DNA of 64,000 nt from Synechococcus sp. ROS8604 (GCF_014279655.1 NZ_CP047946.1:2294001-2358000); one strand, 5' to 3'; shown: positions 32,221 through 43,960, counted from the first letter of the stretch. Notes: generated by a model from the sequence alone, not told the origin. A program made the numbers and translations.

Positions 32221-35127
32221 ATGACAGTGACCGCTAGTAGCGGCAGCCCAAGGGTTTCCCCTCAGCTGTACGACACCCTGCCGCTCTCCAGTGTCCGTCA
32301 GGCTGAGCAACAAGACCGCTTCCCAGACGGCGGTGAGCTCGACACTCTGATCACTTTTTTCCGAAGTGGAAACGATCGGCTTGACGCAGCCCGACTCCTA
32401 GCGAGCAACGCGGAGTCCATCGTGGCCCGTGCCGCCAATCGAATTTTTGTAGGTGGAACTCCTCTCTCGTTTCTGGAAGAACCTCTAAGCACTGGAGAGG
32501 TGGCAGCCACGGACGCCACTCCTTTGGCCGCTGATCAGGTTGCATTCCAAGACTCGGTTCGCACCTTTACGGGCACTGAATCCGGCAATACCAGCGGTAA
32601 TTTCATCAGCAGACTGCTTCAGGGCAGCGACGACGGCGATGTACGCGTCGTTTTACCAACGGGCTTTACCGCCATCAGCGTGGCGAAATATGGCCCAGGG
32701 AATATGCGCAAATCGGTGCGCGACCTGGGTTGGTTCCTTCGCTACGTCGGCTACGCCTTAGTAGCCGGAGACCCCAGCATTCTCGCGGTCAATACAAGGG
32801 GGTTGAGAGACGTGCTCGAAAAGGGCTGCTCTCTCGTCGCAACAAACGTGGCACTGCAAGAAATGCGTGCTGCTGCTGCGGCCCTTTTGAGAGAGCGCCC
32901 TGAAGCACGCCGACTCGCGATCGAATGCTTTGACGTTCTGCTCAAAGAGCTTGCTATCGCTACGCCTTCGACGCGCCAGAAGCTCGGAAGCGCTGTTCGA
33001 CAAGGGCTGCAACTCCCTGCCATCTATGCCTTAGCCGCTGAAACGGCTCAGCGCTTTGAAATGCGGCCTGGACTCTCTGGAGCTGAAAAAGCAGAGGTTG
33101 TTCGTGCCGCCTATCGGCAGGTGTTTGAACGTGACATCGCCAAGGGCTACTCACAAACACCCTGTGCAGTGGAAGCCAGCCAGCTCGTCCAAGGCAAACT
33201 TTCCATGCGCGAATTCATTCGTGCGCTCGGAAAGAGCAAGGAATACAGAACTCAGTTTTACGGTCCCTTCGTCAACAGCAGGGTCGTCGAGCTGGCTTAC
33301 AGGCATTTCCTTGGACGAGGGATCAGTTCTCTCGAAGAGTTCCGAAAAGCCTTCTCGATCGTCAGCAACCAAGGTCTCAACGGTCTTGTCGATGTGCTGA
33401 TTAATGGTGCGGAGTATGCCCAAACCTTCGGAGAGGAAACCGTTCCTTATCTGCGTGATCTCGGGGAAGAGGCCCAGGAAAGTGCTGGCTGGGGTTCCAA
33501 TCGCCGCTTGTTCCGATTCAGCGCTCCCTTCGAATCTGCGCCGCAATACGTCACCCTGTATGCCTCGTACCGCCAACCCTTAGGAGACCAGCACGTCTAC
33601 GGCGGCGGCAATGATCCGATTGGCAATCAATACGGAGCCATTTTCCCGTCTGCCACGGCATCTGTTTCCACACGCCCAGCACCTTTCGGATACGACACCC
33701 GTCGTCTGCTTGTGAGCAATGGGCTTGCCCAGCCTGGGCAAATGGACAGTCCCCAGTTCCGCGGCAGCCGACCACGCCGACTTGGGCCCACGGTTGTCCG
33801 CTTACAACAGATCGCCACTGGGGGAAATTCCGTGCCCCGTCGGGGCGGACAACCCAGCATCCGTGGGACAGAATCCAGCACCCAGGCTGTCATTAAAGCC
33901 GTCTACGTGCAGGTTCTCGGAAACACCGGATATTCCGGAGAGAGGGTTGAAAGCGCCGAAAACAGACTCGAAAATGGCGATATCAACTTGCGTGAGTTCA
34001 TCCGCCAAGTTGCCTGCTCTAACCCCTTCCGACGTCGCTATTGGGACGGCCTTTACATCACGAAGGCCATCGAAGTGATGCATCGCCGATTACTTGGTCG
34101 TCCCACCTTTGGTCGTTGGGAAATTGATGCGCTGTTTGACACCGCAGCTCGCAAAGGCTTCTACGGAGTTGTTGATGCCCTGATTAGCAGCAAAGAGTTT
34201 TCCGACTGTTTCGGAGATGACACGGTTCCCTATGAACGGTTCATTACTCCGAAAGACCTGACTGTGAGGCGCGCTCCTGGGCTTTGCCGAGAAGTGAAGG
34301 TTGAAAAACTGACTGATACAACCTTGCGCCAGCGGCCTGATCCCATTCGAAACAACAAGTTCCTTGGCACTGCAGACCTCACGACACGCAATCTGAAGCC
34401 AGTGGGATCTATCCCTTCCCTTTGGAGTGCCAACGTCAGCAACGCAACGCCTTCAGCGCAGTGGACAAACCTGATGCGTTCCCGTGGGGCACAAAACACC
34501 TCAGGAACTTCCCCGTTTGCATCACCAATCAGTCGAACGATTGGCAGCTCTACCCCCAATACATCTGAAGCTCGTCTGCGTGCAGCCCTAGCCACTGGCG
34601 AGCCCGACGGATATCGCTTCCGTGGAGGATTGCCAACACCGGCCATGCTGCGAAGACCCGCTGATGAAAGCGAGCTGCGCCAAGTCATCAATGCTACTTA
34701 CCAGCAACTTCTCAATAAGGTTCCACTCGAAAATCAACGGATGGTCATCGCCGAGTCCAAACTGCGCGATGGTCAGATCGATCTTGATGAATTCGTTGAA
34801 GCCGTTGCCCTCGGAGAGGACTTCCAAGAGCGTTTGTACTGCATGGCACCCCTGCGAGCAGCCACCGCTGCGTCGTTAGCCCTTCTCGGACGCGCCTCAA
34901 CGCCATCTGAAACGAGTCGATTCCTGAGAATCAGATTTGAATCAGGTCAGCCAGCAGCCGTCAGTGAAGTTTTGGCCCAGAGGAGTGAATCCAAGGAGCC
35001 ATCAAGCGTTCCAAGTCTCGATGGAATGAACACCCAACCGGGTGTCCCTCAGGAGACAATCACTCGCACTGCGTCTCTTTACCGAGGCCCAGCGGGCATG
35101 TCGCCGCCACCACGAAAAGCTCTTTAA
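32221..35127 (+). CDS. apcE: Phycobilisome core-membrane linker ApcE (L-CM)
   Basis: Terminal energy emitter and scaffold of the phycobilisome core. I chose ATG 32221 (968 aa) because MTVTASSGSPRVSPQLYDTL is the family start; the frame is open 55 codons further up. The phycobiliprotein-like domain (1-230) has the chromophore Cys near residue 203 (LEKGCSLVATNVALQEM). Three linker repeats follow, near 280-400, 555-690 and 815-925 (YRQVFERDIAKGY, YVQVLGNTGYSGERVE, YQQLLNKVPLENQ starts), implying a three-cylinder core. A terminator lies 41 bases downstream and apcABC follows, so apcE may be its own transcript. Confidence 0.98.
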   Translation: MTVTASSGSPRVSPQLYDTLPLSSVRQAEQQDRFPDGGELDTLITFFRSGNDRLDAARLLASNAESIVARAANRIFVGGTPLSFLEEPLSTGEVAATDATPLAADQVAFQDSVRTFTGTESGNTSGNFISRLLQGSDDGDVRVVLPTGFTAISVAKYGPGNMRKSVRDLGWFLRYVGYALVAGDPSILAVNTRGLRDVLEKGCSLVATNVALQEMRAAAAALLRERPEARRLAIECFDVLLKELAIATPSTRQKLGSAVRQGLQLPAIYALAAETAQRFEMRPGLSGAEKAEVVRAAYRQVFERDIAKGYSQTPCAVEASQLVQGKLSMREFIRALGKSKEYRTQFYGPFVNSRVVELAYRHFLGRGISSLEEFRKAFSIVSNQGLNGLVDVLINGAEYAQTFGEETVPYLRDLGEEAQESAGWGSNRRLFRFSAPFESAPQYVTLYASYRQPLGDQHVYGGGNDPIGNQYGAIFPSATASVSTRPAPFGYDTRRLLVSNGLAQPGQMDSPQFRGSRPRRLGPTVVRLQQIATGGNSVPRRGGQPSIRGTESSTQAVIKAVYVQVLGNTGYSGERVESAENRLENGDINLREFIRQVACSNPFRRRYWDGLYITKAIEVMHRRLLGRPTFGRWEIDALFDTAARKGFYGVVDALISSKEFSDCFGDDTVPYERFITPKDLTVRRAPGLCREVKVEKLTDTTLRQRPDPIRNNKFLGTADLTTRNLKPVGSIPSLWSANVSNATPSAQWTNLMRSRGAQNTSGTSPFASPISRTIGSSTPNTSEARLRAALATGEPDGYRFRGGLPTPAMLRRPADESELRQVINATYQQLLNKVPLENQRMVIAESKLRDGQIDLDEFVEAVALGEDFQERLYCMAPLRAATAASLALLGRASTPSETSRFLRIRFESGQPAAVSEVLAQRSESKEPSSVPSLDGMNTQPGVPQETITRTASLYRGPAGMSPPPRKAL

Positions 35128-35167
35128 TGTTTTCTATTGCTTAAATAGCCCTAAAAAATAATAAACA

Positions 35168-35195
35168 AAGCCGGGATTAAATTTCCGGCTTTTTA
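35168..35195 (+). terminator. Intrinsic terminator after apcE
   Basis: AGCCGG, a 10-base AT-rich loop, CCGGCT then TTTTATT. The 6-bp stem can extend through A-T pairs. Confidence 0.88.
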
Positions 35196-35537
35196 TTGCC
35201 TTGTTATCATAAAAACAACGCAAAAGCCCTTTAGTCGCATCAAGTTTTCGCTTTCTGAGCAAGCAATGAAGATCTGTTACCGATGTCAATTCAGACGGGC
35301 AGATTGCACGAAAATATCCTTGGCAGAGACAGGTTCCGCTTCACGAAGCCGACCCAGCCTTGGCCCCGAAACGTCAACAGATACAACATCTGCGGGCCTT
35401 TCGACTCGGATCTTCCGATCCACCCCCCTTGCGGCACTTAAGCTGCTCCACGATCTCCTCGGAGATCTCCCCACACACCCATCACTCACCGGATATCGGT
35501 CTCCTACGGGCGGCCGCTTGTTTCGAGGTAGAACTGC
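35196..35537 (+). promoter_or_regulatory. apcA upstream leader region
   Basis: About 340 bases without a supported gene, between the apcE terminator and apcA. It must hold the apcABC promoter and a long 5' leader; I could not assign -35/-10 boxes with confidence. A 91-codon frame starting at 35266 has an Arg/Ser/Thr-rich product unlike a real protein. Confidence 0.5.
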
Positions 35538-36023
35538 ATGAGCATCGTCTCCAACTCGATCATCAACGCGGATGCCGAAGCCCGCTATCTAAGCCCTGGC
35601 GAACTGGACCAAATCAAGTCCTTCGTCAGTGGTGGCCAGCGTCGCCTGCGTGTTGCCCAGGTTCTCAGCGAGAGCAGGGAGCGCATCGTCAAAACAGCAG
35701 GCGGCCAGCTTTTCCAAAAGCGTCCTGATGTCATCTCTCCAGGCGGTAACGCCTACGGAGAAGAGATGACCGCAACCTGTTTGCGAGACATGGATTACTA
35801 CCTTCGCCTTGTCACCTACGGCGTCGTGGCAGGCGATGTCACTCCGATCGAAGAGATTGGCGTCATTGGTGCCCGTGAGCTGTATCGCTCCCTTGGCACT
35901 CCTCTTGAAGCCATGGCTGAGTCCGTGCGCGAAATGAAGTCAGTCGCCATGGGCATCCTCACCGGCTCAGACGCCGAAGAGGCTGGTTTTTACTTCGATT
36001 ACGTGATTGGCTCCCTCGCCTAA
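35538..36023 (+). CDS. apcA: Allophycocyanin alpha subunit
   Basis: 161 residues starting [20 protein letters not shown]. Cys81, in [20 protein letters not shown], binds the phycocyanobilin. It pairs with ApcB to form the trimers of the phycobilisome core, which receive energy from the rods and pass it to ApcE and the photosystems. It is first in the apcA-apcB-apcC operon, 40 bases before apcB. Confidence 0.98.
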   Translation: MSIVSNSIINADAEARYLSPGELDQIKSFVSGGQRRLRVAQVLSESRERIVKTAGGQLFQKRPDVISPGGNAYGEEMTATCLRDMDYYLRLVTYGVVAGDVTPIEEIGVIGARELYRSLGTPLEAMAESVREMKSVAMGILTGSDAEEAGFYFDYVIGSLA

Positions 36024-36063
36024 ATCAACGAAACCATCTCTCTCCACGTCATTCCTCTGATCC

Positions 36064-36552
36064 ATGCAAGACGCGATTACCAACGTCATCAACAAGTCGG
36101 ACGTTCAGGGCCTGTATCTGGACACCACGTCCATGACCAGCCTCGAGTCGTATTTCGCCAGCGGCGAACTGCGTGTTAAGGCTGCCGCCACCATTAGCGC
36201 TAACGCCTCTTCGATCATCAAAGATGCGGTTGCCAAGGCCTTGCTGTACTCGGACATCACACGTCCAGGCGGCAACATGTACACCACGCGTCGCTATGCA
36301 GCTTGCATTCGCGACCTGGATTACTACTTGCGCTATTCCACCTACGCGATGCTCGCTGGTGACACCTCCATCCTTGATGAGCGTGTCCTGAACGGTCTTA
36401 AGGAGACCTACAACTCCTTGGGCGTGCCGATCGGCGCAACCGTCCAAGCCATCCAAGCTATGAAGGAAGTCACGGCTTCCCTGGTTGGCCCTGATGCCGG
36501 CAAGGAGATGGGTGTCTACTTCGACTACATCTGTTCTGGTCTCGGCAACTGA
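36064..36552 (+). CDS. apcB: Allophycocyanin beta subunit
   Basis: 162 residues starting [20 protein letters not shown]. Asn71, in [16 protein letters not shown], is the site of gamma-N-methylation in this family, and Cys81 binds the bilin. The stop overlaps the apcC start by 1 base (TGATG). Confidence 0.98.
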   Translation: MQDAITNVINKSDVQGLYLDTTSMTSLESYFASGELRVKAAATISANASSIIKDAVAKALLYSDITRPGGNMYTTRRYAACIRDLDYYLRYSTYAMLAGDTSILDERVLNGLKETYNSLGVPIGATVQAIQAMKEVTASLVGPDAGKEMGVYFDYICSGLGN

Positions 36553-36752
36553 TGCGTCTCTTCAAGGTCACGGCCTGCATCCCCTCGCCCGAGAAGGTTC
36601 GTTCACAGCGTGAGCTGCAAAACACCTTCTTCACCAAGTGGGTGCCCTACGAGAGCTGGTTCGCTGAACAACAGCGAATCCAGAAGCAAGGTGGCCGCAT
36701 CATCAAAGTTGAACTTTGTACCGGTGGCCGTCAGGTCAACGTTGGTAACTAA
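36552..36752 (+). CDS. apcC: Phycobilisome core linker (8 kDa, L-C)
   Basis: A 66-residue CpcD/ApcC-fold linker, [20 protein letters not shown] to a GGRIIKVELCTGGRQVN end. It caps the outer allophycocyanin trimers of the core cylinders. It is coupled to apcB by the TGATG junction and followed by a strong terminator. Confidence 0.97.
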   Translation: MRLFKVTACIPSPEKVRSQRELQNTFFTKWVPYESWFAEQQRIQKQGGRIIKVELCTGGRQVNVGN

Positions 36753-36780
36753 CCACCGAGGCGTTTCATTGCATCACTCC

Positions 36781-36804
36781 AACCCGGCCTTGGCCGGGTT
36801 TTTT
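36781..36804 (+). terminator. Intrinsic terminator of apcABC
   Basis: AACCCGGCC, loop TT, GGCCGGGTT, then a T-run. It lies 28 bases past the apcC stop. Confidence 0.95.
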
Positions 36805-36873
36805 GTTGTCTTGGCTTGGCAAAACGTTCAGAGGGCGGCTCAATAGGAGCTGTACTCTTCATCTCTTCATCTC

Positions 36874-38124
36874 TTGAGCGACACCAGCGTGACCTCCAGA
36901 AGGAGCCGACCCACGCGGAAGAGGGCTGGGGCTTTGAAAGGCCCTAAGGACTCAACGTCTCGTCCGCGTGGATTCTGGCAAAGGTTGTTGCCTCTCGATT
37001 GGTCCCTTTGGCCAACAGAGGCGAGGCTCCTCCTGAGTCTGACTGCCATCTGGTGCATTGCTGGATTGTTGGTCCTGGCATCCGCCAGCTGGTGGGTAGC
37101 CGCTCGCGAGCAAGGAGAAGGGGCTTACTACCTCAAACGCCAACTGGTCTGGATGGTGGCTAGCTGGAGCCTGATGGCCTTCGTTGCTTCCACTACGCTG
37201 AGACGTTGGCTCAAGATCGCCGGTCCTGGCCTATGGATCGGCTGCCTGATGGTGGCAGCCACATTGGTGATGGGAACCACGGTGAATGGAGCCAGTCGCT
37301 GGCTGGTGATCGGTCCCATCCAGGTCCAGCCTTCAGAGTTGGTGAAACCATTCGTCGTTCTTCAAGCTGCCAATCTCTTCGCCCATTGGAAGCGAAGCGC
37401 ACTCGATCAAAAACTGATCTGGCTAGCAAGCTTCGCCATCCTCGTTCTGCTGATTCTTAAACAGCCGAATCTGAGTACCGCAGCACTGATCGGTCTGTTG
37501 ATCTGGTTGATGGCGTTTTCAGCGGGGCTTCCCTTGCTTCAGCTGTTTGGAACCGCACTAGCTGGAGGCATGCTCGGAATCAGCAGCATCCTGATTAACG
37601 AGTACCAGCGGATCAGAGTGATCTCGTTTCTCAATCCTTGGAACGACCCCCAGGGCGATGGTTATCAACTCATTCAAAGCCTGTTGGCGATTGGTTCAGG
37701 AGGCATTTTTGGCCAGGGATTCGGCCTTTCAACCCAGAAACTGCAATACCTGCCAATCCAAAGCACAGATTTCATCTTCGCTGTCTACGCCGAAGAGTTC
37801 GGTTTCGTGGGGTCTGTGATGTTGCTGGTATTTCTGATGTTGATGGGCTTCTTGGGTCTTCGTGTTGCCTTGCGTTGCCGAAGCAATCAGGCAAGGCTGA
37901 CAGCCATTGGCTGTTCGACCCTTCTGGTTGGACAATCACTCATGAATATTGCCGTGGCCTCCGGTGCCATGCCCACAACAGGCCTCCCCCTCCCACTGGT
38001 CAGCTACGGAGGCAATTCATTGCTCTCGAGCATGGTGATTATTGGCCTGTTGATCCGCTGCTCACTCGAATCCACGGGCTTAATCGGTGGTCGCGGCCTC
38101 CGAGAGCAACAGCGTCGTGGATAA
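36874..38124 (+). CDS. ftsW: Cell-division protein FtsW (SEDS glycosyltransferase)
   Basis: 416 residues with about ten membrane helices after a 50-residue basic cytoplasmic N-terminus. SEDS features are GASRWLVIGPIQVQPSELVK, LKQPNLSTAALIG, GDGYQLIQSLLAIGSGGIFGQG and GLPLPLVSYGGNSLL. FtsW polymerises septal peptidoglycan with FtsI; the RodA paralog is the alternative, but the SGAMPTTGLPLP region is shared by both. The start is TTG 36874, with GTG 36889 possible. A short repeat CTTCATCT CTTCATCT lies just before the start. Confidence 0.92.
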   Translation: MSDTSVTSRRSRPTRKRAGALKGPKDSTSRPRGFWQRLLPLDWSLWPTEARLLLSLTAIWCIAGLLVLASASWWVAAREQGEGAYYLKRQLVWMVASWSLMAFVASTTLRRWLKIAGPGLWIGCLMVAATLVMGTTVNGASRWLVIGPIQVQPSELVKPFVVLQAANLFAHWKRSALDQKLIWLASFAILVLLILKQPNLSTAALIGLLIWLMAFSAGLPLLQLFGTALAGGMLGISSILINEYQRIRVISFLNPWNDPQGDGYQLIQSLLAIGSGGIFGQGFGLSTQKLQYLPIQSTDFIFAVYAEEFGFVGSVMLLVFLMLMGFLGLRVALRCRSNQARLTAIGCSTLLVGQSLMNIAVASGAMPTTGLPLPLVSYGGNSLLSSMVIIGLLIRCSLESTGLIGGRGLREQQRRG

Positions 38125-38183
38125 GGTGATCTTGAATTGATCCCGGCCTCACCGGTACAACCATTTTCTCATTCGAGCTGGCT

Positions 38184-38882
38184 TTGTCCGACCTTGCCCG
38201 CAGCAGCGAGCAACTGCTCAGCCATGCGCTGCAGCAGCCTGGTCCCATCACGGTGGCTCTTGTCTTTGCAGGAGGAGCTTTAACCAGCCTGGGGCCATGT
38301 TCCCTGTCGTTGCTGCCAATCACACTCGCCTACCTAGCAGGCTTTGATAGCCAGCAGAAACCTTGGCAACGCAGCCTGTCGTTTTGCGCTGGCATCGTTG
38401 GCGCCCTGGTTGTGCTGGGAAGCCTGAGTGGTTTGCTCGGCCGCATTTACGGCCAAGTTCCCGGTTTGATCCCAACTCTTGTTGCGGCGTTGGCAGTGGT
38501 GATGGGACTCAATCTGCTTGGAGTGGTTCGAATTCCCCTTCCAGCCGGGCCGGACCCGATGCGTTGGACCAGCAGGGTGCCCGCTCCGCTTGCCCCGGTG
38601 ACAGCCGGGTTGGCATTTGGGCTTGCTGCTTCACCCTGCACAACCCCCGTACTCGCCGTCCTGCTCGGCTGGATTGCCAGCACGGGACGCCCCCTTCTCG
38701 GCGTGCTGATGCTCACAAGCTTTGGGATTGGTCAAGTGCTGCCTCTCATGCTTGCGGGCAACTTGGCAGCCTCCCTGCCGCGCTTGCTGGCGTTACGCCC
38801 CATCGGCCGGTGGGTTCCACCGATCAGTGGCGTGATCCTTCTTGCCACAGGCACTCTCACCTTGCTAGCGAGATTGACCTGA
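38184..38882 (+). CDS. ccdA: Cytochrome c biogenesis thiol-transfer protein CcdA
   Basis: 232 residues, six membrane helices. The two catalytic Cys lie in [21 protein letters not shown] and [18 protein letters not shown], the paired CcdA signature. It passes reducing equivalents across the thylakoid membrane to keep apocytochrome c Cys reduced for heme attachment. The start is TTG 38184. It is followed 4 bases later by ccs1, the other half of the system II machinery. Confidence 0.95.
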   Translation: MSDLARSSEQLLSHALQQPGPITVALVFAGGALTSLGPCSLSLLPITLAYLAGFDSQQKPWQRSLSFCAGIVGALVVLGSLSGLLGRIYGQVPGLIPTLVAALAVVMGLNLLGVVRIPLPAGPDPMRWTSRVPAPLAPVTAGLAFGLAASPCTTPVLAVLLGWIASTGRPLLGVLMLTSFGIGQVLPLMLAGNLAASLPRLLALRPIGRWVPPISGVILLATGTLTLLARLT

Positions 38883-38886
38883 TCCG

Positions 38887-40194
38887 ATGCCTGCACTTCG
38901 CCGACTCTTCGCGCTGCTCTCCGATCTTCGTTTGGCGATCCTGCTCCTTCTGCTCATTGCAGGAGCCAGTGCCCTTGGGACCATTCTTCCGCAGAACGAA
39001 GCGCCTGATTTGTATCTCGAGCGTTTCAATGCGGACCCATGGCTCGGATTGATCAACGGCGAGCAGATGTTGCAACTGCAGCTGGACAGCATCTATTCCA
39101 GCGTGTGGTTTTTAAGCCTTTTGGCATGGCTGGGGTTGGCCTTGATCCTCTGCAGCTGGCGTCGTCAATGGCCAGCGCTGCTCGCCACCATGCGCTGGAT
39201 TGACTATCGCCAACCCAGGCAGCTGAGCAAGTTGGCACTGGCCGAATCAATTCGCTGTTCCAACGGTGCATCGGCCCTAGACGCGCTGAGTTCCCACCTC
39301 CAGCAGCAAGGCTGGGCGGTCCAGAGGCATGAGGATCGGCTTGCGGCGCGGCGTGGCGTGATTGGGAAGGTAGGGCCCCTGTTGGTTCACACCGGCTTGG
39401 TCCTGCTGCTTATCGGGGCTGCATGGGGAGCACTGGCTGGAAATCGCTTGGAACGCTTCCTTGCCCCTGGCCGAGCTCTCGATCTTCTAGACCCGTCTGG
39501 AAACAACAGGCTCTCGCTGACCCTCGAGCGCTTCGAGATTGAGCGTGATCCAGCAGGACGCACCGAACAATTTCGCTCAACGCTGAGGCTCGATCCGCCA
39601 GGAGGCCCCTCAGAGCAGCGCATGATCAGCGTGAATCATCCACTCCGCTATCGAGGGATGACGGTCTATCAAGCGGATTGGTCGCTTGCTGCGATCACCG
39701 TACAAATCGGCAAGAGCCCTGAATTGCAATTACCTCTTCGGAGTTTTCCCGAGCTCGGTGAACAAATTTGGGGTCTTGTGCTTCCCACACGGCCGGATGG
39801 ATCTGAGCCAGTGCTGATGAGCACAAGCAGCGAACAAGGCCCTGTTCAGGTGTTCGATGCCGACGGATCGCTGCTCGGCAACCTGCGACCTGGCGGAGCA
39901 TCCACTGAAATCAAAGGATTACCCCTGAGGGTGGCCGACATCATGCCCGCCAGCGGACTGCTCCTTAAGCGTGACCCTGGCGTCCCACTGGTTTATGCAG
40001 GCTTTGCGATCACACTGCTTGGCGGAGGACTCAGCTTGATCGCAACCCGACAACTCTGGGCCGTGCTTGACCCAGAAACCTTGCAGCCATCCCACAGAAA
40101 GCTGCACATCGGCGGACTATGCAATCGCAATCTCGCTGGCTTCGCGGCTGAATTACCAGTCCTGATCAGCAGGGTTGACGGCTCCCATGACTGA
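38887..40194 (+). CDS. ccs1: Cytochrome c biogenesis protein Ccs1 (ResB-like)
   Basis: 435 residues: three N-terminal membrane helices ([56 protein letters not shown]), a large lumenal domain with [19 protein letters not shown], and a last helix near 370 ([17 protein letters not shown]). Ccs1/ResB works with CcsA in system II heme ligation. It follows ccdA closely, and its 3' end overlaps queF on the other strand by 29 bases. Confidence 0.95.
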   Translation: MPALRRLFALLSDLRLAILLLLLIAGASALGTILPQNEAPDLYLERFNADPWLGLINGEQMLQLQLDSIYSSVWFLSLLAWLGLALILCSWRRQWPALLATMRWIDYRQPRQLSKLALAESIRCSNGASALDALSSHLQQQGWAVQRHEDRLAARRGVIGKVGPLLVHTGLVLLLIGAAWGALAGNRLERFLAPGRALDLLDPSGNNRLSLTLERFEIERDPAGRTEQFRSTLRLDPPGGPSEQRMISVNHPLRYRGMTVYQADWSLAAITVQIGKSPELQLPLRSFPELGEQIWGLVLPTRPDGSEPVLMSTSSEQGPVQVFDADGSLLGNLRPGGASTEIKGLPLRVADIMPASGLLLKRDPGVPLVYAGFAITLLGGGLSLIATRQLWAVLDPETLQPSHRKLHIGGLCNRNLAGFAAELPVLISRVDGSHD

Positions 40195-40576
40195 CCCTCA
40201 CAACCGTGTGAACGTTGCCACGAGGGTTGAAATCAGCTTCTAGCTCCATCCATACAGGGGCACAGGCCGCGACGAGATCATCAAGAATTTTGTTCGCCAC
40301 CTCTTCATGAGAAATCGAAGTGTTGCGGTAATGATTGACGTACAACTTGATCGCTTTCAGCTCGACCACCCGAGGTCCCGGCTGATAAATCAAGCGCAAC
40401 ACCGCGAAATCCGGGTAACCCGAGAACGGGCAGAGGCAGGTAAATTCCGGCAATTCGATCGACACCTCATAAGGGCGCCCAGGCCTTGGGTTGTCGAAAC
40501 AGATCAACTCGGCATCTGCAATAGCCCTTTCGCCATACAGCGGAGTCTTGGTGAGCTCAGTGCCGGTTTTGCTCAT
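40166..40576 (-). CDS. queF: NADPH-dependent 7-cyano-7-deazaguanine reductase
   Basis: Reduces preQ0 to preQ1 in queuosine tRNA modification. ATG 40574-40576 gives 136 aa ([20 protein letters not shown]); the frame is open 83 codons upstream without similarity. The catalytic Cys and Asp are in [18 protein letters not shown], and the QueF motif reads [15 protein letters not shown], the short unimodular type. It is convergent with and overlaps ccs1. Confidence 0.95.
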   Translation of the reverse strand: MSKTGTELTKTPLYGERAIADAELICFDNPRPGRPYEVSIELPEFTCLCPFSGYPDFAVLRLIYQPGPRVVELKAIKLYVNHYRNTSISHEEVANKILDDLVAACAPVWMELEADFNPRGNVHTVVRVSHGSRQPC

Positions 40577-40711
40577 AAAACGAATACGGAAATCTTTAGC
40601 GCTCGACCTTAAAGCCAGCCCTCCACAACCGCTGCGTGAACCTCTGTGCTGTTTGATTTGGTATCGATACGTACAACACGTGGGCCGAAATGCAGGCCTA
40701 ATGGTTATGAA

Positions 40712-42131
<1,420 letters not shown>

Positions 42132-42229
42132 TTCGACATGAAAGCACCGTGAAACCGAAACAAATACCGGAGTTCCTCCCCGGGTTCAGCAGACCTCCCT
42201 GAAGATCTTCGCAAGCCGCACGCAAGTCC

Positions 42230-42493
42230 GTGTCAGCCAACAACGTCTTCAATATCAAAAGCGGACTCCGCCCATCCCTTCGGGCCAGATTCTGTCGCAA
42301 GTCCAGCGAGGCTTCGAACCGCGTCCTCGAGCTCTTGGCCCCAGGCTCATTCGTCACCCTCGACAACCACCCCAAGGATCTCCCCCCCTTTCAAGTGATC
42401 GAATGTCGGGGAGGCCTGTGCTGGGTCCGTCAGCAAGCCTGGGGACAGAATGTTCAATGGGAAGTGGAGCATCGCCGCCTCACCTCTGCTTAA
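42230..42493 (+). CDS. Small hypothetical protein before purB
   Basis: 87 residues from GTG 42230. The C-terminal half is well formed: RVLELLAPGSFVTLDNHP, PFQVIECRGGLCWVRQQAWG and QWEVEHRRL, with alternating hydrophobic residues suggesting a small beta barrel. The first 28 residues are less convincing, so the true start may be later. It is divergent from tlyA and 65 bases before purB. Family not recognised. Confidence 0.68.
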   Translation: MSANNVFNIKSGLRPSLRARFCRKSSEASNRVLELLAPGSFVTLDNHPKDLPPFQVIECRGGLCWVRQQAWGQNVQWEVEHRRLTSA

Positions 42494-42558
42494 CGCCACA
42501 CGCCATATCCCAGCCTTCAGCGCCATACATTGGTTGAGTTGTCGCCACGCGCTGGCCC

Positions 42559-43854
42559 TTGATCGAGAGATACACCCTGCCCGAGATGGGCGAGATCTGG
42601 ACAGACCGGGCCAAATACCAAAGTTGGCTGGATGTTGAGGTTGCGGCCTGTGAGGCCAACTGCAGGCTTGGTCGTGTCCCCAAGGACGCGATGCAAACGA
42701 TTAGCGAACAGTCGGCGTTTGAACCGGAGCGGATCCTTGAGATCGAGGCCGAGGTCCGCCATGACGTGATCGCCTTCTTGACCAATGTGAACGAGCACGT
42801 TGGCGATGCAGGGCGTTACATCCACGTCGGCATGACCAGTAGCGACGTCCTTGATACAGGCCTAGCGCTGCAGTTGAAAGCCTCCGTCGCTCTCCTGCGC
42901 CAAGAGTTGGCGGCCTTGGACGCCGCGATTGCCAAGCTGGCGGTGGAACACAAAGCCACCGTGATGATCGGCCGTTCCCACGCGATCCATGGAGAACCGA
43001 TCACCTTTGGCTTCAAACTGGCTGGCTGGCTGGCTGAAACCCGCCGCAATGGTGAACGTCTGGCTCGCCTGGAGCGTGATGTGGCCGTAGGCCAGGTGAG
43101 CGGAGCGATGGGCACCTACGCCAATACGGATCCAGAGGTGGAGAAGATCACCTGCGACATTCTCGGCCTCACTCCCGACACGGCGAGCACCCAGGTGATC
43201 TCTCGCGATCGCCACGCGGACTACGTGCAGGTCCTAGCCCTGGTTGGGGCCTCGCTCGATCGCTTCTCCACCGAAATTCGCAACCTGCAGCGCACCGATG
43301 TTCTGGAGGTCGAAGAAAGCTTCGCTAAGGGGCAAAAAGGCAGCTCGGCCATGCCCCATAAACGCAATCCGATACGCAGCGAACGAATCAGCGGGTTAGC
43401 GCGCGTGCTGCGCAGCTACGTGGTGGCAGCCCTGGAGAACGTGGCTCTCTGGCACGAACGTGACATCAGCCACAGCTCAACGGAACGGATGATGCTGCCG
43501 GACTGCTCTGTGACCCTGCACTTCATGCTGCGTGAGATGACCGCCGTCATCTCTGGCCTCGGGGTTTACCCAGAGAACATGGTCCGCAACATGAACGTCT
43601 ACGGAGGCGTGGTCTTCAGCCAACGGGTCCTGCTCGCCCTCGTGGATGGTGGAATGAGCCGGGAGGATGCTTATCAAGTGGTTCAGCGCAACGCCCACAG
43701 CGCTTGGAACACCAACGGTGGTGACTTCCGCGCCAACCTTCAGAGCGATCCTGAGGTCAGCAACAAGCTCAATGCAGACCAACTGGCGGAGTGCTTCAGC
43801 ACCGAGCTGCACCAAGCCAACCTGGGGGTGGTCTGGGACCGACTCGGACTCTGA
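42559..43854 (+). CDS. purB: Adenylosuccinate lyase
   Basis: Cleaves SAICAR and adenylosuccinate in purine synthesis. 431 residues from TTG 42559 (LIERYTLPEMGEIWTDRAKY). The fumarase/aspartase superfamily signature is GSSAMPHKRNPIRSE near residue 260; the active-site His lies in IGRSHAIHGEPITFG and SSDVLDTG is present. The TTG start fits the family N-terminus exactly. It is followed 4 bases later by a 33-residue ORF coupled to fumC, another member of the same superfamily. Confidence 0.97.
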   Translation: MIERYTLPEMGEIWTDRAKYQSWLDVEVAACEANCRLGRVPKDAMQTISEQSAFEPERILEIEAEVRHDVIAFLTNVNEHVGDAGRYIHVGMTSSDVLDTGLALQLKASVALLRQELAALDAAIAKLAVEHKATVMIGRSHAIHGEPITFGFKLAGWLAETRRNGERLARLERDVAVGQVSGAMGTYANTDPEVEKITCDILGLTPDTASTQVISRDRHADYVQVLALVGASLDRFSTEIRNLQRTDVLEVEESFAKGQKGSSAMPHKRNPIRSERISGLARVLRSYVVAALENVALWHERDISHSSTERMMLPDCSVTLHFMLREMTAVISGLGVYPENMVRNMNVYGGVVFSQRVLLALVDGGMSREDAYQVVQRNAHSAWNTNGGDFRANLQSDPEVSNKLNADQLAECFSTELHQANLGVVWDRLGL

Positions 43855-43858
43855 GTGA

Positions 43859-43960
43859 ATGTTCTGGACTCCTTATGCCGACTGGATTTATGTGGTGGTG
43901 AGCGTGAGTGGGATGCTGCTCATCATCTTGCTGGTGCTTCGCCCTGACGCCAAGTCATGA
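43859..43960 (+). CDS. 33-residue single-helix membrane peptide
   Basis: Starts [20 protein letters not shown] and ends [10 protein letters not shown]: one hydrophobic helix (about residues 9-27) followed by a charged tail. The start is 4 bases after purB and its TGA overlaps the fumC ATG (ATGA), so it would be translated in sequence with both genes. The helix plus junction makes a real small protein likely, but no homolog family is known to me. Confidence 0.6.
   Translation: MFWTPYADWIYVVVSVSGMLLIILLVLRPDAKS

Noticed and set aside
35266-35541. 91-codon frame between apcE and apcA
   Set aside because: The product is rich in Ser, Thr, Arg and Pro, runs into the apcA start and has no recognisable motif; the stretch is better explained as the apcA leader.
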